The notes under the pieces: model-generated
The model's input: the letters and a program-made list of their open reading frames with translations, nothing else
Database searches by the model: none
What the model was told of the DNA's origin: nothing
Shown here: in pieces, positions 4,998-5,463 of the stretch
Numbering within the stretch: the stretch's first letter is position 1
Layout of the letters: the number at the start of each line of letters is the position of its first letter
Position numbers and translations under genes: made by a program
Origin: Prevotellaceae bacterium
GTDB lineage: Bacteria > Bacteroidota > Bacteroidia > Bacteroidales > Bacteroidaceae
Reading direction: 5' to 3'
Assembly (NCBI GenBank): GCA_030523505.1
Contig: JAUNIK010000146.1
Location: 1,437-6,899 of the forward strand
Length of the DNA: 5,463 nt

Positions 4998-5438
4998 ATG
5001 GCAGTGAACTACCGCCTTATGAAGAACAACAATGCTTCTTCAGCAAACTACGGCCGCTACTACGCAAAGGCCGTGCACACTGAGACTGTTGACCTCGATG
5101 TCCTCGCTGAGCGTATCCAGCGCAACTCGACAGCAAAGAAGTCTGACTGTCTCGCAGTACTCACCGAACTTGTTGAGGTTCTCAAGGATGAACTCATGGC
5201 AAGTCATGTCGTGAAGATCAATGGTCTCGGTTCGTTCAAGATCGGACTCAAGGGCAAGTATGCCAAGACCGACTCTGAGTTCAGCGCTTCGCAGCACATC
5301 ACCGGCTGCAAGGTGAACTTCCGTCCGGAGTACACTATCATCAACAACGGCACCTATGTCGACGACGATGGCAACACCAAGGTTAAGAAGGTTGCCATCT
5401 CGGATCTGACTAAGGATCTGAAGTTGAAGATGTATTAA
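4998..5438 (+). CDS. HU-family DNA-binding protein, HU-HIG type
   Basis: A 146-residue protein expected to bind and bend DNA as a dimer in the nucleoid. The N-terminus MAVNYRLMKN followed by YYAKAVHTETVDLDVLAERI (21-40) is characteristic of the Bacteroidota HU-HIG branch (HU domains fused to HTH, Ig-like or Gly-rich parts) rather than classical HU, which starts with M-N-K-x-[ED]. Helices run at about 33-70. Next come the conserved HU turn INGLGSF (74-80), the arm region with an IT-GCKVNFRP strand (101-110), and a charged tail to residue 146 (TYVDDDGNTKVKKV...) beyond the HU core. The start fits the family and follows AGGAGG. Its promoter mirrors the primase operon's, suggesting joint expression. 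Family members often sit next to primase or helicase genes and cell-wall amidases in Bacteroidales, from memory; the right neighbour lies outside the window. The bases after the stop (AGGAGACC and a C-rich patch) show no further gene. Confidence 0.9.
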   Translation: MAVNYRLMKNNNASSANYGRYYAKAVHTETVDLDVLAERIQRNSTAKKSDCLAVLTELVEVLKDELMASHVVKINGLGSFKIGLKGKYAKTDSEFSASQHITGCKVNFRPEYTIINNGTYVDDDGNTKVKKVAISDLTKDLKLKMY

Positions 5439-5463
5439 AGGAGACCTTCCCCCTTACCCCTTC

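Noticed and set aside
5032..5297. ORFs antisense and out of frame within the HU gene
   Set aside because: They lie entirely inside the well-supported HU-HIG frame.

Overview
The window looks like chromosomal or accessory DNA of a Bacteroidales bacterium, in the Prevotella/Bacteroides range. The reasons are two textbook Bacteroidota promoters (TTTG-N20-TAnnTTTG), a DNA-binding protein of the Bacteroidota-type HU-HIG branch, AT-rich spacers broken by C-rich/G-rich patches, and little use of Shine-Dalgarno sites except before the last gene. No species can be named from the sequence alone.

Layout, left to right. (1) 1-179: the last 58 codons of an Ala/Lys/Glu-rich helical protein on the + strand. 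(2) 180-371: a spacer with C-rich and GCGAAA repeats, ending in a bidirectional hairpin terminator at 323-354. (3) 3659-372 on the - strand: a two-gene operon, first a 146-residue protein of unknown function, then a 932-residue primase-helicase with a cysteine-less CHC2-like domain, TOPRIM and SF3 helicase. Its promoter is at 3686-3717. (4) 3660-4997: a 1.3 kb region without a convincing intact gene but full of ordered DNA. It holds phased CATTCCAAAA copies, a hairpin, a stray cytosine-5 methyltransferase motif IV in a short - strand frame, four exact-period 22-bp tandem repeats, a GC-rich inverted repeat, and a 160-nt element that folds as a closing stem with three hairpins. (5) The HU promoter at 4702-4733, a roughly 260-nt leader and the HU-HIG gene at 4998-5438. 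The window ends 25 bases later.

How the parts fit. The primase operon and the HU gene diverge from the repeat-rich region. Their promoters match at 24 of 32 positions, including the nine-base block TTTGGATAT at the -33 box, so they may be controlled together. A replicative primase-helicase, a nucleoid-type DNA-bending protein and an AT-rich region with 22-bp iteron-like repeats and hairpins together resemble the replication module of a plasmid, phage or integrative element. From memory, primase/HU-HIG neighbourhoods are common in Bacteroidales. No integrase, relaxase, Rep initiator or capsid gene is visible, so whether this is a live mobile replicon, a domesticated remnant or a resident host module cannot be settled here.
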